Source of the DNA: Limosilactobacillus caecicola
GTDB taxonomy: Bacteria > Bacillota > Bacilli > Lactobacillales > Lactobacillaceae
Direction: 5' to 3'
Assembly: GCF_943192935.1 (NCBI RefSeq)
Contig: NZ_CALPCI010000003.1
Coordinates: 62,001-126,000, forward strand
Length of the DNA stretch: 64,000 nucleotides
This document shows positions 57,393 through 64,000 of this stretch, in pieces; the stretch's first letter is position 1; each line of letters starts with the position of its first letter. The position numbers were made by a program, and so were the translations under genes. The notes beneath the pieces were generated by a model. It was not told where the DNA came from, did no database searches, and was given only the letters and a program-made list of their open reading frames with translations.

Positions 57393-57580
57393 AGGGAGCG
57401 TGACAAGCGTGACAGAAGTCGTTTACGACTTCGTAGTCACGCCCCCGTCAACGCGTAGCTGTTCCCTTGCGGGAAAGCAACAATAGGCTCCAGCATTCGG
57501 TTTTACCGGATGTTGGAGCCCATTGTTGTACTGCGCTGTTCGTGTTACAGCTATCTTTCAGAGATTATGTCACAACCCCT
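57393..57580 (-). repeat. Dispersed intergenic hairpin repeat, copy 2
   Basis: 57464-57580 matches copy 1 (44791-44909) in reverse orientation: GGGGTTGTGACATAA start, TAGCTGTAA.ACGAACA.CGCAGTACAACAAT, the central hairpin (57478-57528) and CCCGCAAGGG end. The outer part adds a hairpin at about 57410-57440 (AAGTCGT/ACGACTT) that is not in copy 1. It starts 4 bases after the glmM stop codon, reading in the glmM direction. About 185 bases in the gene-free gap between glmM and glmS. Confidence 0.9.
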
Positions 57581-57584
57581 AATT

Positions 57585-58940
57585 TTATTCAACTGCCAAT
57601 TCTGCTTGCGCCACTTCTGCAATTTTCGTGACATAGTTATGAACCAATTCCTTGGTTGGCGCCTCAGCCATAATCCGCAGTAATGGTTCAGTCCCACTTG
57701 GCCGAACTAAGACGCGACCGTCACCATTCATTTCGTCTTCCACTTCCTTGATCACTGCTAGTAACTTTTCGTTTTTCATCGCAGCCTGCTTGTCAGCAAC
57801 CTTAATATTAACTAATTCTTGTGGGTAAGTCGTCACATCTGCAGCTAGCTCGGCCAAACTCTTGCCAGTTGTTTTTATGACTTGTAATAACTGCAATGCC
57901 GTTAACATTCCATCACCAGTCGTGTTGTGGTCAAGGAAAATAATGTGGCCAGATTGTTCCCCACCAAGGTTATAGCCATTTTTCAGCATCTCTTCAACAA
58001 CGTAGCGATCGCCGACCTTGGTCTTGACGCTCTTCATACCATGAGCTTCTAGTGCCTTGTACATCCCGAGATTGCTCATCACAGTAGTAACCACCGTATC
58101 CTTTTTCAAACGACCATTTTCATCCATATTTTTTCCACAAATATACATGATCTTATCACCATCAACGATGTTCCCTTCCGCATCAACGGCAATACACCGG
58201 TCACCATCACCATCAAAGGCGATCCCAAGGTCGGCCTGATTGTCAACGACCGCTTTCTGCAGTCCTTCAGGATGGGTGGAACCACAGTTCAGGTTGGTAT
58301 TTAACCCATCCGGGTTGTCATTAATTGGAATAAAGTCAACTTCGACATCGGCAAATAAACTAGAAACGAAGTCACTGGTGGCCCCGTTAGCAGCATCAAC
58401 AACGACTTTTAAACCAGCCAATTCGGTTGAAATTGTTTGTTCGAGGAATGAAGTATATTTAAGGGCCCCTTCTTTATAATCTTCCACCGTACCTAAGCCG
58501 TCATCAGATGGCCGTGGCAACGTATCTTCAGGAGCATCTAAAATTTGTTCAATTTCATATTCCAATTCATCAGATAATTTAAAACCATCGCCACCGAAAT
58601 ACTTAATCCCGTTGTACTGAATTGGGTTATGCGAAGCAGTGATCATCACTCCAGCATCAGCTTCTTGGGCCCGAACTAAGTAGGCAACCCCTGGCGTCGT
58701 CACAACACCTAACCGCAACACTTCAATCCCGACAGACAGCAATCCAGCAATCAGGGCATTTTCTAACATTTGTCCAGAGATTCGCGTGTCACGAGAAACC
58801 AAGACTTGGGGACGTTTCCGTTCGGAATGACGGGTTAAAACATAACCACCGGCACGCCCCACCCGAAATGCTAATTCAGGGCTGAGATCACGATTGGCAA
58901 CTCCACGGACCCCGTCTGTTCCAAAATATTTTAACTTCAT
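57585..58940 (-). CDS. glmM: Phosphoglucosamine mutase
   Basis: 451 residues. Phosphoserine loop [12 protein letters not shown] (Ser103), metal site DGDGDRC, substrate loop GGEQSGH, phosphate-binding [10 protein letters not shown]. Converts glucosamine-6-P to glucosamine-1-P. Gene order cdaA-cdaR-glmM is the standard one, where CdaA interacts with GlmM. Confidence 0.98.
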   Translation of the reverse strand: MKLKYFGTDGVRGVANRDLSPELAFRVGRAGGYVLTRHSERKRPQVLVSRDTRISGQMLENALIAGLLSVGIEVLRLGVVTTPGVAYLVRAQEADAGVMITASHNPIQYNGIKYFGGDGFKLSDELEYEIEQILDAPEDTLPRPSDDGLGTVEDYKEGALKYTSFLEQTISTELAGLKVVVDAANGATSDFVSSLFADVEVDFIPINDNPDGLNTNLNCGSTHPEGLQKAVVDNQADLGIAFDGDGDRCIAVDAEGNIVDGDKIMYICGKNMDENGRLKKDTVVTTVMSNLGMYKALEAHGMKSVKTKVGDRYVVEEMLKNGYNLGGEQSGHIIFLDHNTTGDGMLTALQLLQVIKTTGKSLAELAADVTTYPQELVNIKVADKQAAMKNEKLLAVIKEVEDEMNGDGRVLVRPSGTEPLLRIMAEAPTKELVHNYVTKIAEVAQAELAVE

Positions 58941-58964
58941 TATTTTTCACCTATCCTATCAATC

Positions 58965-59807
58965 TTAATCATTGCTACTGCTACTTGATTCAGTAGTTTG
59001 ACTTGCACTAGTGGACCGCGCACTAGAACTCGAACTATCACTATTTTCCCCGGACGAACTACTGCTTGAAGATGAGACATCATTTCCATTTTGCTTGGTA
59101 ACCGGTACTTCGACACTAATGGAACTTGGCATGACGACCACATTCACTGTCCGACCTTTCTTGTCAATTGCTTGCAACGTAATTTGCCGACTAAAGTTTG
59201 CTTTTGCATCCTTTGGCACGTCCACGTAAGCAATTACCTTGGCAACCTTCTTAACTTGGCTCCGTGCTCCAGAGATTTGCACGGTCTTCAATGCTGGCTT
59301 CGGTGTACCAACCTCGTATCCATCACTGACGGCCTTAGAATTCAATTTAACTTGAACTGGCGCCGTAATCGTGCTCCGTGGTTGGACGTTGACCTTAATC
59401 GTCTGTGGGGTGACTTTCGAACGTAATTCGGAATTCAAACCACTTACCTTCAAAGTCACGGTGTGATTTCCCGTCCCCAATTTAGTTAAATCAGCATACA
59501 CCTTGAAGTTTTGGGTATTAGAAACCGTCGTCACCAACGCGGATGGCCCTGATACACGAACCTTCACGTATTGTGGATACCCAGTAACCACATACTTTTG
59601 TGAGTTCATTTTTAGGTCCAGTGGCATTCTAACGTTGACGGATTTATTCGACATTAGCGCGCTCCCACTATCTGAACCACGGGTAGTTTGACGGAGAAAG
59701 CCATTTTTATCGCTATTCACGTACATAAATAGAAAAACTGCTAACACAAGTGAGGCTAATCGCAAAAACCAAACGCTGCCAAAGAATGAACCTTTTTTAC
59801 CGTTCAC
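58965..59807 (-). CDS. cdaR: CdaR (YbbR-domain regulator of diadenylate cyclase)
   Basis: 280 residues: one membrane helix near 13-31 (WFLRLASLVLAVFLFMYV), then three extracytoplasmic YbbR repeats and a long Ser-rich tail. GTG at 59805-59807, behind GGGGGG, overlaps the end of cdaA by 11 bases; longer frames lack a ribosome site. CdaR controls CdaA activity. Confidence 0.93.
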   Translation of the reverse strand: MNGKKGSFFGSVWFLRLASLVLAVFLFMYVNSDKNGFLRQTTRGSDSGSALMSNKSVNVRMPLDLKMNSQKYVVTGYPQYVKVRVSGPSALVTTVSNTQNFKVYADLTKLGTGNHTVTLKVSGLNSELRSKVTPQTIKVNVQPRSTITAPVQVKLNSKAVSDGYEVGTPKPALKTVQISGARSQVKKVAKVIAYVDVPKDAKANFSRQITLQAIDKKGRTVNVVVMPSSISVEVPVTKQNGNDVSSSSSSSSGENSDSSSSSARSTSASQTTESSSSSND

Positions 59808-60648
59808 GATGCTTCCCCCCTTGCAGATGAATCTTCGTGAGTAAGTCACCAAATAGGCCCAGATCCTTGTGTTCATCTTTTTCCTTGTATAAATGAGCAC
59901 GTAAGAATTTCAGATAGTCCTTTTGTGACATATTCCTCAACAGCTCGTTATCCTTGGTAATGGATACTTCACCAGTTTCTTCTGAGATGACAATCGTCAA
60001 GGCATCTGTGACTTCACTAATCCCAACCGCTGCTCGGTGACGAGTTCCTAATTCTTTTGGAATCAGTTTACTATCCGAAAGCGGCAAATAAGCTGCTGCG
60101 ACCGCAATGCGGTTATTCTTAATGATCACTGCCCCATCATGAAGCGGTGTGTTGGGAATAAAGGTATTGATTAACAATGCACCGGTAATATCAGCATCAA
60201 GCGGAATCCCGGTTTCAATATATTCTTCCAGTCCCGTATCCATCTGAATACTAATCAAGGCCCCAATCCGTCGTTTCGACATGTATTGGATGGCTTGATC
60301 CAGCTGTTGGATCATTTCCTCTTCCTGCTCATTGGCAGTCCGGTTGCGCGCAAACAAGGTACCGCGACCAAGATGTTCCAACCCCCGCCGAATTTCCGGC
60401 TGAAAAATAACAACAATTGCGATTACACCCCAATTAATGACCTGGTCCATCAACCATGAAACCGTACTCAACCCGACGTACCAGCTCACCAACTTAATTA
60501 ACAGAATCACTAAAATTCCCTTAAAAAGCTGAATGGCCCTGGTGCCCCGAATCAGCATAATTAGCTCATAGATTAAGAACCAGATCACCAGGATGTCAAT
60601 CAAGTTAATCAAATTTCGCCACGTTAATAAAGTAGCGATTGTCTGCAT
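59797..60648 (-). CDS. cdaA: Diadenylate cyclase CdaA
   Basis: 283 residues: three N-terminal helices (about 14-80) and a DAC domain with DGA at 171-173 and RHR at 203-205. Makes c-di-AMP, which controls potassium and osmolyte balance and is tied to cell wall synthesis. First gene of cdaA-cdaR-glmM. Confidence 0.97.
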   Translation of the reverse strand: MQTIATLLTWRNLINLIDILVIWFLIYELIMLIRGTRAIQLFKGILVILLIKLVSWYVGLSTVSWLMDQVINWGVIAIVVIFQPEIRRGLEHLGRGTLFARNRTANEQEEEMIQQLDQAIQYMSKRRIGALISIQMDTGLEEYIETGIPLDADITGALLINTFIPNTPLHDGAVIIKNNRIAVAAAYLPLSDSKLIPKELGTRHRAAVGISEVTDALTIVISEETGEVSITKDNELLRNMSQKDYLKFLRAHLYKEKDEHKDLGLFGDLLTKIHLQGGKHRER

Positions 60649-60777
60649 TGATCCAAAACCTCCGATCCTAAACTACCGTTTAATTATATCATTTTCTTAA
60701 GGTCACGCAATTTAAAGGCCAAACGCTATCATTAAATTTTCAGTCCGGTATAATAGTTACTGTGAATTGAAAGGAGC

Positions 60778-61446
60778 GTGGTCGGTATCAACCATTTGAC
60801 AATTTCATACCGCTGGCAAGTCCGGTGCTTTTTCTTGGCATGGATCATTTTTCTAAAAGTGGTAATGAAGAGCCCTTATGATTTCATGGCCTTGAATACC
60901 TTCTTAGGTTACATTCCGATCGAAATTAGTTTCCACCTACCTAAAATCGCCGACCGGCGTTCACTCCTCTTTTGGCTAGCCAGCTTGCTTTGGCTCTTAT
61001 TCTATCCCAACGCTCCCTACGTTTTAACTGACCTCTTTCACCTGTCCTGGCTCCATCCCCATACCAATGTCAGTGGCATCCTGCGTTCCGCACCCTCAAT
61101 GTGGTTAATCTTTGCCATCATGATTATTAGCGCCTTTTGCTGCGTCTTAATCGGCTCACTAGAGCTCTTGAATACGAGTAGCCTCATTGCTAAAGTGATC
61201 AGTCCCCGTCACCCCCAGTTGAGGTACCTTTTAATGGTGATTTTTACCTTTTGCTCGAGTATTGGGATCTACATTGGTCGCTTTCTGCGATTACATTCGA
61301 TCTATATGTTAATCACCCCAAGTTGGTTTTGGCGACAAATTCTAAGCGCCATTTCATGGAATGCCTTTCTCTTTGTGATGATCATGACCGTTTTACAATT
61401 AATTATCTGTTGGTTCGTCCATTTGCTACTTGTCTTACGAAATTGA
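60778..61446 (+). CDS. DUF1361 family membrane protein
   Basis: 222 residues, six or so hydrophobic helices. The DUF1361 signature FYPNAPYVLTDLFHLSWL is present. The start is uncertain: GTG at 60778 begins only one base after AAGGAG, and no better start follows within the first helix. Function unknown. Divergent from cdaA. Confidence 0.85.
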   Translation: MVGINHLTISYRWQVRCFFLAWIIFLKVVMKSPYDFMALNTFLGYIPIEISFHLPKIADRRSLLFWLASLLWLLFYPNAPYVLTDLFHLSWLHPHTNVSGILRSAPSMWLIFAIMIISAFCCVLIGSLELLNTSSLIAKVISPRHPQLRYLLMVIFTFCSSIGIYIGRFLRLHSIYMLITPSWFWRQILSAISWNAFLFVMIMTVLQLIICWFVHLLLVLRN

Positions 61447-61459
61447 ATTTAGACAAACT

Positions 61460-61500
61460 AAGGCCCTTACTCCGTTAACGACGGGGTAAGGGCCTTGATT
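61460..61500. terminator. Terminator between the DUF1361 gene and murB
   Basis: AAGGCCCTTACTCCGT (61460-61475) with 61481-61496, one mismatch/wobble, followed by T-rich bases. Confidence 0.88.
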
Positions 61501-62400
61501 TTACTTATCACGACCGATGATGCGGACTTCGGTTTCCAGTTCGACGCCAAACTTCTCTTTGACCACTTGTTGAACATGATGGATCACATTGAGATAATCG
61601 GTCGCCGTCCCATTGTTAATATTGACAATGAATCCAGCATGCTTTTTGGAGACTTGGGCACCACCTGAAGTATAACCTTGCAATCCAGCATCATGGATCA
61701 ATTTGCCGGCAAAATATCCTTCGGGTCGCTTAAAGACGCTTCCACATGATGGTAAGTCTAATGGTTGTTTAGCAGCCCGGCGTGCATTTAAATCATCCAT
61801 CTGGGCCTTGATAGTTTCATAATCGCCTGGTATCAAACCGAAGTCAGCTGACAACACGATCAGATTTTGGTCTTGAACAGCACTGTGCCGGTAACCAAAA
61901 TCAAGCTCCTGGTTGTTCAGTTCAAAAATATTGCCATCCCGATCCATGACGGTTGCCTTAGAAATGACGTTTCTGGTTTCACCACCATATGCACCAGCGT
62001 TCATGAACACAGCACCACCGACACTTCCGGGAATTCCCGCTGCAAATTCGATCCCACTCAAGGAGTGATCACGGGCCACCTTCGTCACTTCGATGTAGGC
62101 AGCACCAGCATCTGCCGTCACAGTGGAATCACTAACAGAAATGTCCTTCATCGCTGTCAGGATTAATACCAATCCAGCGATGCCGCCATCCTTAACGATC
62201 AAATTACTGGCGTTACCAAGCACGGTAATCGGTAATTGCTGTTCCTTAGCATACGTTACTAACTGTTTCATCTCGTCAACATTCTTGGGAAATGCTAACC
62301 AGTCCGCCGGTCCCCCAGTATGGGTAAACGTGTACTGTGATAGTAAGGCATCTTTTTTGATGTTAATTTCAGGGAAAGTTGTTTGAATGTTTTCAGTCAT
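61501..62400 (-). CDS. murB: UDP-N-acetylenolpyruvoylglucosamine reductase
   Basis: 299 residues, type II MurB. FAD motifs [14 protein letters not shown] and [20 protein letters not shown]; catalytic Ser in [18 protein letters not shown], and Glu in [11 protein letters not shown]. Second step of UDP-MurNAc synthesis. Confidence 0.97.
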   Translation of the reverse strand: MTENIQTTFPEINIKKDALLSQYTFTHTGGPADWLAFPKNVDEMKQLVTYAKEQQLPITVLGNASNLIVKDGGIAGLVLILTAMKDISVSDSTVTADAGAAYIEVTKVARDHSLSGIEFAAGIPGSVGGAVFMNAGAYGGETRNVISKATVMDRDGNIFELNNQELDFGYRHSAVQDQNLIVLSADFGLIPGDYETIKAQMDDLNARRAAKQPLDLPSCGSVFKRPEGYFAGKLIHDAGLQGYTSGGAQVSKKHAGFIVNINNGTATDYLNVIHHVQQVVKEKFGVELETEVRIIGRDK

Positions 62401-62497
62401 GTTGATTAATCCTTTTTATATTGATATCTAATATTGTATCATTATAAAATGAGATTTAAACTACAGGAATTGAGTAACTGATCAGGAGACGATAATT

Positions 62498-63034
62498 TTG
62501 AACTTTATTGCAATGGATTTTGAAACTGCTAATTCCAAGCGTTTTAGCGCCTGTTCCTTATCGCTGGCGATTGTGCGCCAAAATAAAATTGTCGATGAAT
62601 TCTATTCGTTAATTAATCCCCAAACCGATTTTAGCTGGCGCAACGTCCAAATCCACGGTATCCATGAAGCCGATGTTGCAAACGCCCCCACATTTCCTGA
62701 AGTCTGGAAACACATTGCGCAATTTTATACACCCGACAAGCTGGTCATTGCCCATAATGCCACCTTTGATAATAGTGTTTTAAAAAATACTCTTCAACAT
62801 TATGGAATTGTGGCACCAGCCTACCAAACACTCGATACCCTGCGCACCAGTCAAAGGTTGTTCCCCCAATTACCTAACCACAAATTAGATACAGTTGCCG
62901 CCGCTTTGAATATCGACCTCCACCATCATCACAATGCCTTAGATGATGCGCAAGCGTGTGCTGATATTCTCATTAACCAGGCCGAAAGCTTTGGCCGTCA
63001 ACAAATTGAACCATTCATTAAAATGTATGGCTAA
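62498..63034 (+). CDS. DnaQ-like 3'-5' exonuclease
   Basis: 178 residues, DEDDh family: Exo I DFETAN, Exo II HNATFDNSVL, Exo III HHNALDDAQACADI. Stand-alone exonuclease domain of the DNA polymerase III epsilon type. Start TTG 62498 with CAGGAG upstream. Confidence 0.9.
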   Translation: MNFIAMDFETANSKRFSACSLSLAIVRQNKIVDEFYSLINPQTDFSWRNVQIHGIHEADVANAPTFPEVWKHIAQFYTPDKLVIAHNATFDNSVLKNTLQHYGIVAPAYQTLDTLRTSQRLFPQLPNHKLDTVAAALNIDLHHHHNALDDAQACADILINQAESFGRQQIEPFIKMYG

Positions 63035-63041
63035 ATACAGC

Positions 63042-63074
63042 AACGGGGCTTGGAAATGACTTCCAAGCCCCGTT
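63042..63074. terminator. Hairpin between the exonuclease and acetyltransferase genes
   Basis: Perfect 14-bp stem (63042-63055 with 63061-63074). T-runs are poor on both sides, so termination is likely but not certain. Confidence 0.7.
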
Positions 63075-63080
63075 ATGTGG

Positions 63081-63593
63081 TTATGAATCAGAACCACCGT
63101 ATTCCATTAAGATTGCTGGGCGCTCCTGACCGTTCGCGTCTTGCTCTTTAGTTTGGTCAGTTTGGGTAAAAGCAAATTTTTCGTACAAATGAATCGCCCG
63201 CGGATTATCGGCAAAAACATCGAGCACTAAGTGTTCTAAAGTACTAAAGTTTTCATACCAATAAATTGCTTCATCGACCAGCAGCGAACCAATGCCCTGA
63301 TTCCAAAACTGCTTTAAAACTGCAACCCCTAGTTCACCAGCATTAGCGGAGCCATTTAATTTAGTCACCGTCACAATGCCCACCGGTTGCTTGCCAAGCA
63401 TGGCCAATAAAACGAAGCAATCACTCCGCTGGTCAATTTCAGCTAACGACATTTCCTCATCCGCAACCGACAAGGATGACAATTGTGGAATCATCACCAC
63501 ATTGGTTTCTTGATTAATTTGGCGGAGCAGATCAAGAACCGGACCGGCGTCCGTAATCGTGGCAACTTTTAAAGTAATTTCTTCGTCACTCAT
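63081..63593 (-). CDS. GNAT family N-acetyltransferase
   Basis: 170 residues. CoA-binding region LGVAVLKQFWNQGIGSLLVDEAI and C-terminal HLVLDVFADNPRAIHLYEKFAF are typical of the GNAT fold. ATG overlaps the tsaE stop region by four bases; substrate unknown. RimI-like genes often join the tsa cluster, but this sequence is not clearly RimI. Confidence 0.9.
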   Translation of the reverse strand: MSDEEITLKVATITDAGPVLDLLRQINQETNVVMIPQLSSLSVADEEMSLAEIDQRSDCFVLLAMLGKQPVGIVTVTKLNGSANAGELGVAVLKQFWNQGIGSLLVDEAIYWYENFSTLEHLVLDVFADNPRAIHLYEKFAFTQTDQTKEQDANGQERPAILMEYGGSDS

Positions 63594-64000
63594 AGTTCTT
63601 CCACCAATTTGGTAAAGTGCTCACCTTGTGGATTCAGCGTTAAAATCCGTCGTTGATCCTCATCAGTGCGCTGGAAAGTAATTGATAAATATTCATCAGG
63701 TAGTTCATCTGCGGCAAACTGTGCCCACTCTACAACACTGACACCGTCACCGTCAAAATACTCATCAAGGCCCAAATCAGCGGCCCCACCGTTTTCTAAA
63801 CGATAAGCGTCCATATGATAAAGCGGCAACCGGCCGTCCTGGTACTCCCGAATAATTGTAAAAGTGGGACTCTTAATCACTTCGCTAATACCGAGGCCCC
63901 TGGCAATTCCCTTGGTAAAAGTTGTTTTTCCAGCACCCAGGTCACCATTTAACACAATAACATCGCCAGGTTGCAAATTGGTCGCTAGGCGTTCGCCCAA
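63590..64000 (-). CDS. tsaE: tRNA threonylcarbamoyladenosine biosynthesis ATPase TsaE (5' end cut)
   Basis: 136 residues visible. Walker A NGDLGAGKTTFTKGIARG, then SPTFTIIREY, DAYRLE and VSVVEWAQ. With TsaB/D and the Sua5 protein encoded elsewhere in the window it completes t6A formation. The N-terminal 15-20 residues lie beyond 64000, so the apparent TTG at the edge is not the start. Confidence 0.95.
   Translation of the reverse strand: MGERLATNLQPGDVIVLNGDLGAGKTTFTKGIARGLGISEVIKSPTFTIIREYQDGRLPLYHMDAYRLENGGAADLGLDEYFDGDGVSVVEWAQFAADELPDEYLSITFQRTDEDQRRILTLNPQGEHFTKLVEEL

Overview
The window reads as an ordinary, densely coded chromosome segment of a low-to-mid GC heterofermentative lactobacillus, most likely Limosilactobacillus or a close relative; the species cannot be settled from the sequence alone. 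The support is the lactobacillus-type gene order, for example tdk-prfA-prmC-sua5-upp near atpBEFHAGDC-DUF1146-murA-mbl-yidD-DUF2969-rodA. Further support comes from an Apf-type LysM protein, a D-Ala ligase with the Phe active-site signature of intrinsically vancomycin-resistant lactobacilli, MurT/GatD, and a PyrR attenuator. I see no prophage, insertion sequence, CRISPR array or plasmid backbone.

Layout. 1-5.1 kb: cysteine desulfurase (cut by the window edge), ezrA, rpsD behind a long structured leader, a YueI protein and rarA. 5.1-9.4 kb: 6S RNA, a universal stress protein, an XRE-TPR regulator, ddl and a DUF2785 protein. 9.4-20.8 kb: a minus-strand block of GcvH-like protein, rodA, DUF2969, yidD, mbl, a murA homologue lacking its catalytic residues, DUF1146 and the complete F1Fo ATP synthase operon. 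20.8-29.3 kb: uraA behind a PyrR attenuator, a YibE/YibF pair, a histidine phosphatase, upp, sua5, prmC, prfA and tdk. 29.5-44.8 kb: murT-gatD, a serine hydrolase, marR with a heterodimeric ABC exporter, a DUF441 protein, a lipoprotein, tRNA-Gln(CUG), tRNA-Glu(CUC), an aldo/keto reductase, a matrixin-like protease, fructokinase, pgi and a TauE/SafE transporter. 44.8-57.6 kb: a GRP sugar transporter, a two-component system, tmRNA, an AlkD-like protein, a Dyp-type peroxidase, a quinone-reductase-like flavoprotein, an Apf-like LysM protein, a HAD phosphatase, an OatA-like acyltransferase and glmS. 57.6-64 kb: glmM, cdaR, cdaA, a DUF1361 protein, murB, an exonuclease, a GNAT acetyltransferase and tsaE (cut by the edge).

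The dominant theme is the cell envelope. GlmS and GlmM lead to UDP-GlcNAc; MurB, Ddl and MurT/GatD act on the peptidoglycan precursor; RodA, Mbl and EzrA act in elongation and division; an OatA-like enzyme and an Apf-like protein act on the wall; CdaA/CdaR make and control c-di-AMP beside glmM. Pyrimidine salvage (uraA, upp, tdk), translation (prfA, prmC, tsaE, sua5, rpsD, tmRNA) and energy (atp) fill most of the rest.

The observations I rate highest are the MurA homologue in the mbl locus that appears catalytically dead, and a dispersed hairpin repeat of about 120-190 bp found twice, each time directly after the 3' end of a gene. Next come the structured rpsD leader, a metalloprotease without a conventional start codon for its membrane anchor, and a pair of rare CUN isoacceptor tRNAs.
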